A stretch of DNA of 64,000 nt from Methanoregulaceae archaeon. Lineage in GTDB: Bacteria; Armatimonadota; Fimbriimonadia; Fimbriimonadales; Fimbriimonadaceae. A program made the position numbers and the translations under genes. Shown piece by piece: positions 50,621-58,917 of this stretch. Location of the stretch: positions 372,001-436,000 of the forward strand of contig JADZEW010000008.1 of assembly GCA_020850325.1 (NCBI GenBank), given 5' to 3'. Within the stretch, counting starts at the first letter, position 1, and every line of letters begins with the position of its first letter. Below the pieces are notes generated by a model. It was given only the letters and a program-made list of their open reading frames with translations, did no database searches and was not told the DNA's origin.

Positions 50621-53452
50621 ATGCCCGACCGTTACGAACCTGCCTCGTTTGAAGCCAAATGGCGCACCCGATGGGCGAAAGCTGAACTGTTCCTGACCCG
50701 CGAAGAACCGGGTCGGCCCAAGTTCTATTGCCTCGACTTCTTTCCTTATCCGAGTGGCGCGGGCTTGAGCGTTGGGCACTGCCGGAACTACATTCCGAAC
50801 GATGTGGTCGCTCGGATGAAGTACATGCAGGGCTACAACGTTCTTCACCCCATGGGCTTCGATGCTTTTGGCTTACCCGCCGAGAACGAGGCGATCAAGA
50901 ACAAGACCCATCCCGCCCCGATGATCGACCGTTACGCGGCCACCTACCGGCGTCAGATGGACCTCGTTGGCATCAGCTATGACTGGTCCCGCTCTTTCAA
51001 GTCTTCGGATCCGACCTACTACAAGTGGACGCAGTGGATCTTTAAGCTGCTGTACCAACGTGGACTCGCCTACCGAGCAAATGCCGAGGTCAATTGGTGT
51101 CCCAAAGACAAGACCGCACTCGCGAACGAAGAAGTCGTGGCGGGCCTCTGCGAGCGATGTGGCACTCCGGTCGAAAAGCGACAAATTCCCCAGTGGTTCT
51201 TCAAGATCACTGACTACGCGCAGCGGCTGATCGACGACCTCGACGACATTGACTGGCCCGAGGGCATCAAGGCGATGCAGCGCAACTGGATCGGCCGTAG
51301 CGAGGGTGTCGAGTTCGAACTGAAGGTCGCATTCGATGAGTCGGGACAAACCAGCGTCACCGATCAACTTGCCGCGCTCAAGGCGGAAGTTGCGGAGGAA
51401 GCGGGTGGCCAGGTTCCGGGCGCGGTGGCCGAGAAAATCGCTACTCTTGAGGCCAAACTGGGCATCCACGCGCAGAAGGTCGGCGCTGATCCGATGCCGA
51501 TCACCCGCTCCGACGACTTCGCCATCAAGGAGAAGCCGCTCTCCTTCCGCGTATTCACCACCCGCATCGACACGATCTTCGGGGTGACCTTCTGCGTGCT
51601 CTCTCCCGAGCATCCGCTGGTCGAAGAAATCCTTAAGCGAGCCCCTGAGCAGGGTCCGGCCATTCGGGAGTATCAGGATCAAGCCCGTCGCAAGACCGAC
51701 GCGGAGCGCACTGCTGACACCAAAGACAAGACTGGAGTGTTCACCGGGGGCTACGCGGTGAACCCCGCCAATGGCAAGAGGGTTCCGATCTACATCGCTG
51801 ACTACGTGTTGATGAACTACGGCACCGGCGCAATCATGGCCGTACCCGGGCACGATCAACGTGACTTTGACTTCGCGGTGAAGTACGACCTCGACGTGGT
51901 TCCGGTCATCAAGCCAAGCGAGGAGTATCTCGCGGGCACGTCGCTCGAGGACTACTGTGCGAATCCCAAGAGCCACGTTCCCGTGTTCACCTCCAAGGAT
52001 TCGGTGATGATGAACTCCGGCGAGTACGACGGGCTGACCTACGAGGAAGGCACGGCCGCGCTGGGGCAGTGGATGGAAGGTCACGGCATCGGCGAGCGCA
52101 AGATCCAGTACAAGCTCCGTGACTGGTTGATCTCGCGCCAACGATATTGGGGATGCCCCATTCCGGTCATCCATAGCAAGGACGGCGAGATGCACCTTGT
52201 GCCGGATGACTGCCTGCCGGTCTACCTGCCCGACGTAGAAAGCTATGAACCCGCCGACGATGGCTCGTCTCCGCTGGCAAAGATTGACGAGTTCGTCAAC
52301 GTAACGGATCTCGACGGCAAGCTGGGACGCCGCGAGACGGATACGATGGGCGGCTTTGCCTGCTCGTCGTGGTACTTCCTGCGCTTCTGCGATCCGTACA
52401 ACGACGAGAAGCCGTGGGATCAGGAGCGCGTGAACTACTGGATGCCCGTGGACTGCTATGTCGGCGGCGCGGAGCACGCGGTTATGCACCTGCTCTATGC
52501 CCGGTTCTGGGCGAAGGTGCTTTTTGACGCGGGATTGGTGCCCGTAAAGGAGCCTTTCCAGAAGCTGAAGAACCAGGGCCAAGTGCTCGCGATGACGCCG
52601 TATCGGTTTCCGAAAGAGGGTGAGACGCTCGCGCCTGGCGAGGAAGGCGTCCTCATCTCGTTCAAAGAAGCCGAGACCATTCCTGACGACCAGAAGTTCT
52701 ATCGTTGGGCGAGGATGTCGAAGAGTAAGGGCAACGTCGTAACGCCCGAAGAGGCGGTCGAGTCTTATGGTGCAGATGCGCTCCGCGTGTACGAGCTGTT
52801 CGTCGCGCCGTTTGATACGGACGTGCAGTGGTCGAACGAAGGCATGAACGGCGCCGTTCGCTTCCTCAGCAGAGTCTGCAAGTTCGTTTCGGATCACACG
52901 TCGCATTACGATGTCGGTTGGAAAGCAGAGATCGAGACGGTGCCGGCCGAGGGTCAAAGTCTCGCTCTGAGGCGAGCGACGCATCAGGCGATCCAGAAGG
53001 CGACCGAGGACATCGAGCGGTTCGCGTTCAACACCTACATCTCGGCGATGATGATCTACGTGAACACGATGAGCGATCTCACGAAGGGACTGCAACCCAA
53101 TCGGGCCGAGAAGTTGGCGCTGTCCGAGGCGATCGAGAGTCTGGTGCTGCTCATGGCACCGTCCGCGCCCCACACGGCGGATGAACTCTGGGAGTCGCTG
53201 GGACGGCTCGGATTCACGTACAGCGAATCTTGGCCGAAGTTCGACCCTGCGCTGACCGTCGAGGATACGGTGACTATCGCCGTTCAGGTGAACGGCAAGC
53301 TGCGGGATACGATCGAGATTGCCGCGACGGCGGATAAGGCAGCGATGGAAGCCGCCGCGCTCGAGTCGCCCAAGGTCAAGGTGTACACGGACGGGCAAAC
53401 GATCCGCAAAGTGATCGTGGTGCCGGGGAAGCTGGTCAATGTGGTGGTTTAG
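50621..53452 (+). CDS. leuS: leucyl-tRNA synthetase with an insertion in the editing domain
   Basis: 943 residues. The class I HIGH-equivalent lies in PYPSGAGLSVGHCRN (43-56), the zinc-like CERCG near 177-181, the editing domain with FTTRIDTIFG (312-321), and the KMSKS-equivalent in RMSKSKGNVV. About 70 residues (236-307, TDQLAALKAEVAEEAGG region) are inserted between two strands that are adjacent in E. coli LeuRS, and look like a helical hairpin. A further lengthening precedes KMSKS (leucine-specific domain). TAAACT ends 9 nt before ATG. Confidence 0.97.
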   Translation: MPDRYEPASFEAKWRTRWAKAELFLTREEPGRPKFYCLDFFPYPSGAGLSVGHCRNYIPNDVVARMKYMQGYNVLHPMGFDAFGLPAENEAIKNKTHPAPMIDRYAATYRRQMDLVGISYDWSRSFKSSDPTYYKWTQWIFKLLYQRGLAYRANAEVNWCPKDKTALANEEVVAGLCERCGTPVEKRQIPQWFFKITDYAQRLIDDLDDIDWPEGIKAMQRNWIGRSEGVEFELKVAFDESGQTSVTDQLAALKAEVAEEAGGQVPGAVAEKIATLEAKLGIHAQKVGADPMPITRSDDFAIKEKPLSFRVFTTRIDTIFGVTFCVLSPEHPLVEEILKRAPEQGPAIREYQDQARRKTDAERTADTKDKTGVFTGGYAVNPANGKRVPIYIADYVLMNYGTGAIMAVPGHDQRDFDFAVKYDLDVVPVIKPSEEYLAGTSLEDYCANPKSHVPVFTSKDSVMMNSGEYDGLTYEEGTAALGQWMEGHGIGERKIQYKLRDWLISRQRYWGCPIPVIHSKDGEMHLVPDDCLPVYLPDVESYEPADDGSSPLAKIDEFVNVTDLDGKLGRRETDTMGGFACSSWYFLRFCDPYNDEKPWDQERVNYWMPVDCYVGGAEHAVMHLLYARFWAKVLFDAGLVPVKEPFQKLKNQGQVLAMTPYRFPKEGETLAPGEEGVLISFKEAETIPDDQKFYRWARMSKSKGNVVTPEEAVESYGADALRVYELFVAPFDTDVQWSNEGMNGAVRFLSRVCKFVSDHTSHYDVGWKAEIETVPAEGQSLALRRATHQAIQKATEDIERFAFNTYISAMMIYVNTMSDLTKGLQPNRAEKLALSEAIESLVLLMAPSAPHTADELWESLGRLGFTYSESWPKFDPALTVEDTVTIAVQVNGKLRDTIEIAATADKAAMEAAALESPKVKVYTDGQTIRKVIVVPGKLVNVVV

Positions 53453-54086
53453 GGTCTTTGTTCTAGCGGCCTGTGTCGCAGGCCTGGTCGGCTGCAATCG
53501 CGGGGACCAAGCCCGCGCGATCGAAGTGCCGACGATTCGCACTCCGGCGGAAGCCGACAACTACTTGATCCATGCGGAGAAGATCTCGAAGGAGGCCCTA
53601 GAGAAGTCGGGGCGGGATGAGTCACTCACTTCGGCCGAGCAAGACAATGTCAAGGAAGCCCTCGCCTACTTCGAGGGGCTCATCGCGTACGACCCGGCGC
53701 GGTATCAGCCGTACTTCGGAGCAGGGAAGTTGGCCTATGCGCTCGGCGAATGGCAGAAGTCGCTGGAGTACATGCAGCAGGCGATCCGTTTGGCACCTCC
53801 TCCCAGCAAAACGCCACCGGTGGAGTTGGTCACGATGATCGCGGAGGCGCACTACGTTTCGTCTCGATCGCTCTACTTTCTGCAGAAGTTCGACGAAGCC
53901 GCCGCGGCGGCAGGGCTGGCTCGCACGTTGGTTAAGGCGAGTCCGGACTATCTCATCGCGGAAGCTTCGGCCTTGCTTGAGATGAAGCGTGAAGACGATG
54001 CGAGGATCTTGGTGTTGGAGGCGCTCAGCTTAGACGCCGAGCACCCTCGGGCCAAGCAGCTTGCCAAGCTGCTGAAACTGCGTTAG
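53439..54086 (+). CDS. TPR-containing lipoprotein
   Basis: 215 residues with a lipoprotein signal (VLAACVAGLVGC, Cys about 19). At least three TPR-like helical pairs follow: EALAYFEGLIAYDPARYQPY, EWQKSLEYMQQAIRLAP and FDEAAAAAGLARTLVKASP. It probably acts as a scaffold in the outer or inner membrane. Its start overlaps the leuS stop by 14 nt, so it is translationally coupled to leuS although the functions appear unrelated. Confidence 0.8.
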   Translation: MWWFRVFVLAACVAGLVGCNRGDQARAIEVPTIRTPAEADNYLIHAEKISKEALEKSGRDESLTSAEQDNVKEALAYFEGLIAYDPARYQPYFGAGKLAYALGEWQKSLEYMQQAIRLAPPPSKTPPVELVTMIAEAHYVSSRSLYFLQKFDEAAAAAGLARTLVKASPDYLIAEASALLEMKREDDARILVLEALSLDAEHPRAKQLAKLLKLR

Positions 54087-54125
54087 TCGCGATTTTCGCG
54101 TCCGATGTGGCAATATTCAGCCATC

Positions 54126-55010
54126 ATGCGTTTCTTGGCACTCACTTTGGCCCTGACCCCGTTCGCGGCGGTCGCCCTCTGGCAAAACTCCTTCGACGAC
54201 CACGTCAAGAAGCTTCAAGAGGCGCAAAGCCTCTCGCTGACCTTGACGACGTCGGTTATCGGCGGTACGACCGAGGATGTCCGGGTCACGCTTTCTAAGC
54301 CCAACCTGGTGAGGATCGACAGCTCTGGGCAGCTGATCACCACGAATGGCAAGCAGATTTGGGTTTATGACAAGGCGGGCAAGACGTATGAGGAGTCGCC
54401 CATCGACGCCGGATCCCCCGCCTCCGTCTGGTTGCTAGACAATGCGTGGGTTTACACGGCGTTCTTCAACGACAAGATCGGTGACCAGATCGCCTCGGCG
54501 ACCAAGGGCAGTTCGAGAAAGCTAAGAAACGTTGCGGTCACCGACTGGAACATCACCCGAAAGGACAAGGCGGTTCTGCAGGTTCAGATGGATGATCAGC
54601 TCGGAATCGTACGCGGCTTCCGCACCACGAAGGATAAGGCTGAGGTCTTCGTGTTTGCCAAGGAAATCAAGATCGGAGACGCGCCGATCGCCGAAGGCGA
54701 GTTCGCTTTCGTCGCCCCGGCTGGCGTGAACAAGAAGTCGAGCCCGGCGGCGGGTGCGGCATTGACCTTCGCCGACATCAAGCCGATCCTTGATGCGAAC
54801 TGCATCGGTTGCCACAGCGGAGGTGGCGCGAAGAAGGGCGTGGTTCTCTCGTCGTACCAGGAAGTTGCGAAGCATGTAACCCCCGGCGACCCGGACAACA
54901 GTCGAATGATCCGGCCGGTGAAGCGTGGCCAGATGCCCCCCGGACGCCCCCTGCCCGCCGATACGGTGGCGAAGCTGGAGGCGTGGGTGAAGGGCGGCGC
55001 CAAGCCCTAA
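54126..55010 (+). CDS. LolA-like domain fused to planctomycete-type cytochrome c domain
   Basis: 294 residues from ATG 54126, with signal peptide LALTLALTPFAAVAL. Residues about 20-190 resemble LolA/DUF2092 lipoprotein-carrier folds (VRVTLSKPNLVRIDSSGQL, NGKQIWVYDKAGKTY). The C-terminal ~85 residues hold a single heme motif CIGCH with the PSCyt1 ending GDPDNSRMIRPVKRGQMPPG and AKLEAWVKGGA; the Met may be the sixth heme ligand. Probably an exported electron-transfer or binding protein. The stop overlaps the converging terC by 4 nt. Confidence 0.78.
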   Translation: MRFLALTLALTPFAAVALWQNSFDDHVKKLQEAQSLSLTLTTSVIGGTTEDVRVTLSKPNLVRIDSSGQLITTNGKQIWVYDKAGKTYEESPIDAGSPASVWLLDNAWVYTAFFNDKIGDQIASATKGSSRKLRNVAVTDWNITRKDKAVLQVQMDDQLGIVRGFRTTKDKAEVFVFAKEIKIGDAPIAEGEFAFVAPAGVNKKSSPAAGAALTFADIKPILDANCIGCHSGGGAKKGVVLSSYQEVAKHVTPGDPDNSRMIRPVKRGQMPPGRPLPADTVAKLEAWVKGGAKP

Positions 55011-56005
55011 GGGATCGCATGAGCTGGCTGCTTCGGCGGCCAGCGGAGCGATGCGTAGACCGAGGCACCGAGGATCGCGGCGATGATGATGAGCGACCAA
55101 GCGATCGGGAACTTGCTCCACTCGGGCACGACCACCTTTTCGAGGTAGGCGTAGATCATCTTGCCGCCGACGAACACGAGAATGGCCGCAAGTCCATAGC
55201 TCAGGTAGTGGAACAGGTTCATCAGGCCGGCGAGGGCAAAGAATAGCGCGCGCAGGCCGAGGATCGCGAACACGTTCGACGTGAACACGATGAATGGATC
55301 GGTGGTGATCGCGAAGATCGCGGGGATAGAGTCCACCGCGAAGATCACGTCGGTCAGCTCGATGAACAGCAGCGTGATGAAGAGCGGCGTCGCCCATAGT
55401 TTGCCGTCGATCCGCGTGAAGAACTTCTGGCCCTCGTAGCCCGGCGTGACTGGCATCAGCTTTCGGAAGGCGCGGATGACCGGATTGTTGTCCGGGTTCA
55501 TTTGCTTGTCCTTCATCTTCACCATCTTGATGCCGGTGATGATGAGGAAGGCCCCGAAGAGGATCATCGTCCACATAAAGCGCTCGAGGATGGTCGCCCC
55601 GACTGCGATGAAGATGGACCGGAACACCAGCGCGCCCACGATGCCGTAGAACAGCACTCGGTGCTGGTACTTCTGAGGCACCTTGAAGTAGGCAAAGACC
55701 ATCAAGAACACGAAGATGTTGTCTACGGACAGGGCTTTCTCGATGAGGTAGCCGGCCAAGAAGGCGAGGCCCGCTTCCTTGGGCGTATAGGCACTGTCGG
55801 GGTAGATCTGATCCCAGAACGCGAAGATGCCTGCATTGAAAACCAGGGCCAACGCAATCCACACGGCACTCCAGGTGAGCGCCTCGCGGATGTTGATCAC
55901 ATGGGCTTCGCGGTGAAACACGCCCAAGTCGAGGGCGAGCATCACGAACACGAAGCCGAGGAACGATCCCCATATCCAAAGGGGTATGCCAGCAAGTTCA
56001 ATCAT
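55007..56005 (-). CDS. TerC-family integral membrane protein (likely Mn2+ exporter/metalation factor)
   Basis: 332 residues from ATG 56005 (MIELAGIPLWIWG) with about nine membrane helices. The family's acidic metal-site motifs are clear: LSVDNIFVFLMVFAYFKVP and IELTDVIFAVDSIPAIFA. TerC relatives (Alx, YkoY) are often preceded by manganese riboswitches and are linked to Mn2+ export and metalation of secreted enzymes. Here the riboswitch lies two genes upstream, before htpX. The 114-bp gap before this gene holds a palindromic repeat and a GGCGGC/GCCGCC hairpin but no clear Shine-Dalgarno. Confidence 0.92.
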   Translation of the reverse strand: MIELAGIPLWIWGSFLGFVFVMLALDLGVFHREAHVINIREALTWSAVWIALALVFNAGIFAFWDQIYPDSAYTPKEAGLAFLAGYLIEKALSVDNIFVFLMVFAYFKVPQKYQHRVLFYGIVGALVFRSIFIAVGATILERFMWTMILFGAFLIITGIKMVKMKDKQMNPDNNPVIRAFRKLMPVTPGYEGQKFFTRIDGKLWATPLFITLLFIELTDVIFAVDSIPAIFAITTDPFIVFTSNVFAILGLRALFFALAGLMNLFHYLSYGLAAILVFVGGKMIYAYLEKVVVPEWSKFPIAWSLIIIAAILGASVYASLRWPPKQPAHAIP

Positions 56006-56075
56006 TGTTTGTTGAGTTCGGACTAAGTTCGGGTTGGGTTGTACAGGCGGCGGCATTGCCGCCTCGAAATGTTGA

Positions 56076-56103
56076 GCGAGGGCACAACCCATCCCTCGCC
56101 CAC
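56076..56103. repeat. palindromic repeat, copy B
   Basis: Minus strand: GGGCGAGGG-ATGGGTTGTGC-CCTCGCT, a hairpin sharing stem and loop with 35607-35634 and the loop core (ATGnnTTGTGCC) with 56498-56526. It lies between the zinc-ribbon gene and terC. Confidence 0.6.
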
Positions 56104-56119
56104 AAAAAGAGTGATCGTG

Positions 56120-56437
56120 TTAGTCGAAGATCTCTTCGAACCAGCTCTTCTTCCGTTTCCACTGGCGACCATCCCAGTAGAAGTTCGGTCCGGGAGCGGG
56201 GCCAGGAGCCGTGGTCGGAGAATGATGAGCGCGATGGTCGACAGCTACGGGTTGCACCATCACCGGTTGGGGGGGAGGAGCTACGGCCGCGGATGGCGTT
56301 TGGTTCGAACGCTCGATCAACTTGTCGAGTTCGCCTCGGTCGAGCCAGATACCGCGGCATTGCGGGCAGTAGTCGATTTCAATTCCTTGGCGCTCGGACA
56401 TCACCAGGTCAGTAACAGCACATGCAGGGCATTTCAT
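56120..56437 (-). CDS. small TFIIB-type zinc-ribbon protein
   Basis: 105 residues from ATG 56437. Zinc ribbon: CPACAVTDL ... IDYCPQCRGIWLDRGELDKLIE (two CxxC pairs), the zf-TFIIB family common in bacteria. A proline-rich linker (about 50-85) is followed by an aromatic/basic C-terminus (FYWDGRQWKRKKSWFEEIF). Function unknown; its position between htpX and terC suggests a link to metal or membrane-protein homeostasis. A longer frame starting in the upstream repeat is unlikely. Confidence 0.8.
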   Translation of the reverse strand: MKCPACAVTDLVMSERQGIEIDYCPQCRGIWLDRGELDKLIERSNQTPSAAVAPPPQPVMVQPVAVDHRAHHSPTTAPGPAPGPNFYWDGRQWKRKKSWFEEIFD

Positions 56438-56473
56438 AGTTTTCTTGTTTGGATTTGCTGGGGTTGGCTCGGT

Positions 56474-56526
56474 TTGGCACACATGCGTGCCAAGCCGAAA
56501 GCGGGGCACAAGGCATCCCCGCCTTT
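56474..56526. repeat. two adjacent palindromes between htpX and the zinc-ribbon gene (second is repeat copy C)
   Basis: TTGGCAC-ACATGC-GTGCCAA (56474-56493) is followed by AAAGCGGGG-CACAAGGCAT-CCCCGCCTTT (56498-56526). The latter carries on the minus strand the loop GATGCCTTGTGCC, like copies A and B but with different stem bases, indicating covariation. There is no T-tract after either. Confidence 0.6.
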
Positions 56527-56548
56527 CGTGGATTCAACGTGGCGCAGA

Positions 56549-57400
56549 TCAGCCGATGTTCAGCGCGCGAAGCTTGGCCACACGCTCTTCAATGGGCGGA
56601 TGGGTCATGAACAGCTTGGTGAAGCCGCCCACGCCGCGGAACGGATTGACGATCGCCATATGGGCGGTCGAAGGGGTCATCGTGTGGGTCGGAATGGCAT
56701 CCGCTCCTCGCTGAAGCTTCAGCAGCGCGTTAGCTAAGCCATCGCTGCGCCCTGCGATCTCCGCCCCCGACTTATCGGCCTCGAACTCACGAGCCCGAGA
56801 GATACCCATCTGGATCATCATCGCCGCCAGCGGAGCGATCATCGCAATCACGAGCAGCACCAGCGGGTTGCTGCCGCCCTCTTCATCCGAGTTGCCGCCA
56901 CCAAAGATCGCCGCAATCTGCGCGAACTGGGCGAGGAACATGATGGCGCCGGCGATCGACGCGGTGATCGCCATCGTCAGTGTGTCGCGATGCTTGATGT
57001 GGGCGAGCTCGTGAGCGACGACGCCCTCGACCTCGGACTTGTTGAGGATGTCGAGCAGACCGGTGTTCACGGCGACGACGCCGTGCTTGGGGCTTCGCCC
57101 GGTGGCGAACGCATTGGGCGAAGGATCGTCAACCACATAGAGCGCAGGCACGGGAATCCCGGCCCGGGCCGCAAAGCGCTCGACCATCTCGTGGAGTTCC
57201 GGAGCCTCGCTCCGGGAGACCGGACGAGCCTTCGTCATCTTGATCACCAGCTTGTCGCTAAACCAAAAGGTGCCGATGTTCATCGCCAGCGCCAGACCGA
57301 GTGCGATCGTCGCCCCCGCGGCACCGCCGACCATCTGGCCGATCCACACCATAAAGGCGGTCAGCGCAACCAACAACACTCCAACTCTCAATGTGTTCAT
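56549..57400 (-). CDS. htpX: membrane zinc metalloprotease HtpX
   Basis: 283 residues. Two N-terminal membrane helices (6-45), zinc motif HELAH (His130, Glu131, His134), two more hydrophobic segments (about 143-165, 175-200) and the third ligand in REFEADKSGAEI. HtpX removes damaged membrane proteins together with FtsH. ATG 57400 with AGAAG upstream is chosen; the frame extends through the riboswitch but that part is not protein-like. Preceded by a manganese riboswitch, an unusual partner for this gene. Confidence 0.95.
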   Translation of the reverse strand: MNTLRVGVLLVALTAFMVWIGQMVGGAAGATIALGLALAMNIGTFWFSDKLVIKMTKARPVSRSEAPELHEMVERFAARAGIPVPALYVVDDPSPNAFATGRSPKHGVVAVNTGLLDILNKSEVEGVVAHELAHIKHRDTLTMAITASIAGAIMFLAQFAQIAAIFGGGNSDEEGGSNPLVLLVIAMIAPLAAMMIQMGISRAREFEADKSGAEIAGRSDGLANALLKLQRGADAIPTHTMTPSTAHMAIVNPFRGVGGFTKLFMTHPPIEERVAKLRALNIG

Positions 57401-57425
57401 AGCTTCTTTTTCGAGCCCGAAACGG

Positions 57426-57542
57426 AAAAAGACCTCCGCTACGACAATCGCAGCGAAGGTCTTGCGTTGGTGGCGAGGCCGGCCTTTCGGCGTATTGACG
57501 ACCATCACCTCCCGCTGATTCGGCGGGCGCTACTCCCCTTCG
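57426..57542 (-). promoter_or_regulatory. yybP-ykoY manganese riboswitch with terminator expression platform
   Basis: Read on the minus strand: P1 5' arm CGAAGG, then the invariant GGGGAGTAGC (57538-57529), a GC hairpin, GTCGTCAATACG (57502-57491), CCGAAAGG, GGCC-rich strand, and AAGACCTTCGC closing P1 (CCTTCG, 57459-57454). These blocks match the Mn2+ aptamer in order. The P1 3' arm is also the 5' arm of a 12-bp terminator AAGACCTTCGCT/AGCGGAGGTCTT (57463-57429) followed by T5. Mn2+ binding should hold P1 and prevent the terminator: an ON switch for htpX and probably the downstream zinc-ribbon and terC genes. Confidence 0.9.
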
Positions 57543-57549
57543 GGTTCTC

Positions 57550-57577
57550 TACATACAACGATGACTCGTGCGCAAAA
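57550..57577 (-). promoter_or_regulatory. probable promoter of the riboswitch-htpX transcript
   Basis: TTTTGC (57577-57572), a 16-nt spacer and TATGTA (57555-57550) place the start near 57543, exactly at the first base of the aptamer P1 helix. The hexamers are moderate matches; position supports them. Confidence 0.5.
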
Positions 57578-57615
57578 GTTTCCGAGATTGTTCGGATTTG
57601 TTCGGACTGGTTCGG

Positions 57616-58161
57616 TCATTCAGACGAGTTCAGCTTGTCCACGGTCGGCTTCAGTTCGCTGAGCGATATCGGCGTGGCGAGCTTTTTCAGGCGTCCGAGC
57701 GTGAGCGACTTCTGGTCTCCTAAAGTCGACTCCAGATGAGTTGTTGAAACCACATAGAACAGCCAGTCTTCAGGGCAGAATCTGGCAGCTCGGTCGCGAT
57801 CCTGCTGGTTGTGAAGGCAGAAGACGTAGACTTGAGCATGTCGCCCTGGCCCAATGTTCGCATTCGCCTCAGCGTCCCATCCATTCTTACTCAGCTTGAT
57901 ATCGAAAGAAATCTTGGATGGCTTGATCTGGCTCCAACTCTGGACGTAACCGGCCGACTTAACCTCAATTCTGATACCCCGGTAGACCAAATCCCAGGCT
58001 GCCCATTCCTTACGCCCAGCCGAGTCCAGACAACCGAGGGCATGGCCGACGAGGTACTCGGCGATCAGGGGACGAATCGTGTTGCAGCGTAGATCCGAAT
58101 AGGCCCACTTCCAGAAACCGTCCAGAGACGCATCGTCGTTCAGCAAGCTCTGATCCTCCAT
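57616..58161 (-). CDS. PD-(D/E)XK nuclease-like protein, unassigned
   Basis: 181 residues. WDLVYRGIRIEVKSAGYVQSW contains a D-(x8)-E-x-K pattern (Asp57, Glu66, Lys68) typical of the PD-(D/E)XK fold, with hydrophobic strands around it; Glu35 in RPLIAEYLVG may complete the site. No helicase, methyltransferase or other restriction-system gene lies beside it. Its base composition looks less GC-rich than the neighbours, suggesting acquisition. TAGGGT ends 9 nt before ATG. Could be an orphan nuclease or defence remnant. Confidence 0.65.
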   Translation of the reverse strand: MEDQSLLNDDASLDGFWKWAYSDLRCNTIRPLIAEYLVGHALGCLDSAGRKEWAAWDLVYRGIRIEVKSAGYVQSWSQIKPSKISFDIKLSKNGWDAEANANIGPGRHAQVYVFCLHNQQDRDRAARFCPEDWLFYVVSTTHLESTLGDQKSLTLGRLKKLATPISLSELKPTVDKLNSSE

Positions 58162-58230
58162 GATAAAAGCACCCTACCCGAGCGACATGATTCTTGAATC
58201 CGCAGACCGCCACAAAACGTACCCACCATC

Positions 58231-58911
58231 GTGCAGTTCATTGTTCAAGGACTTGCTCTGGTGTTTGGCGAGCGGCGCTTCCGGCCGTTCATTTGGCGGC
58301 CGATGCTGATCTCGGGGGTGGTCTTCCTGGCCATCGTCCTCCTTGGCTACTGGCTGATCGTCCCCTTGGGCGACCGCTTCCTCGTGTCGCGCGGGCTGGA
58401 CTCCTGGATCGGCGGGACGCTGATTCGCGTGGGTTACGCGGTCATCTGGTGGTTCCTAGCCGGCGTCGTGTTCGCCTCGATTGCGGGCCTGCTGAGTTCG
58501 TTCCTTTGGGACAACTTGAGCCTGGAGGTCGAGCGGTCGGTTCGTCCCGATCCGCCCCATCAGAAGCTCAGCGCCGGCGACTTGGTGGTCGACACCGCAT
58601 CGCGCGGCGTGTTTGCGCTCTTCATTTTCGGCTTCACCTGCGCCTGCTTTTGGTTGCCCCCGGCGGGCATCCTGCTGGCGGCGTGGCTGTGTCTCTACGA
58701 CTACACCGCTTCCGCCTACCTGCGGCGGGGAACGCTGTTTCCCGCCCAGTTCCGGCGGGCATTCGCGGTGCGTGGCTCAGCGACGTTTGCCCTCGTGAGT
58801 GGGCTGCTGACCATCGTGCCGATCGTCAACGTTCTCATGCTGCCCGGTTTGGTTGCCGGAGGAACGCTCATGCTCGCGGAACACGAGCGGCGAAGCGGAG
58901 CGTCACAATAG
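58231..58911 (+). CDS. EI24/CysZ-like integral membrane protein
   Basis: 226 residues with about five hydrophobic segments. The pattern (long N-terminal helix pair, central DNLSLEVERSVRPD loop, LYDYTASAYLRRG) matches the EI24 (former DUF540) family, which includes the sulfate transporter CysZ. Substrate not known. GTG 58231 is used; a parallel frame starting upstream lacks protein-like composition. trpB begins 6 nt after its stop. Confidence 0.75.
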   Translation: MQFIVQGLALVFGERRFRPFIWRPMLISGVVFLAIVLLGYWLIVPLGDRFLVSRGLDSWIGGTLIRVGYAVIWWFLAGVVFASIAGLLSSFLWDNLSLEVERSVRPDPPHQKLSAGDLVVDTASRGVFALFIFGFTCACFWLPPAGILLAAWLCLYDYTASAYLRRGTLFPAQFRRAFAVRGSATFALVSGLLTIVPIVNVLMLPGLVAGGTLMLAEHERRSGASQ

Positions 58912-58917
58912 ACACTA

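Noticed and set aside
50873-53560. 895-codon open frame opposite leuS
   Set aside because: Shadow of a GC-rich coding sequence; leuS has all catalytic motifs and the antisense product has no recognisable domain.
56006-56119. Manganese riboswitch directly before terC
   Set aside because: The region holds only two plain hairpins; the aptamer motifs are found before htpX instead.
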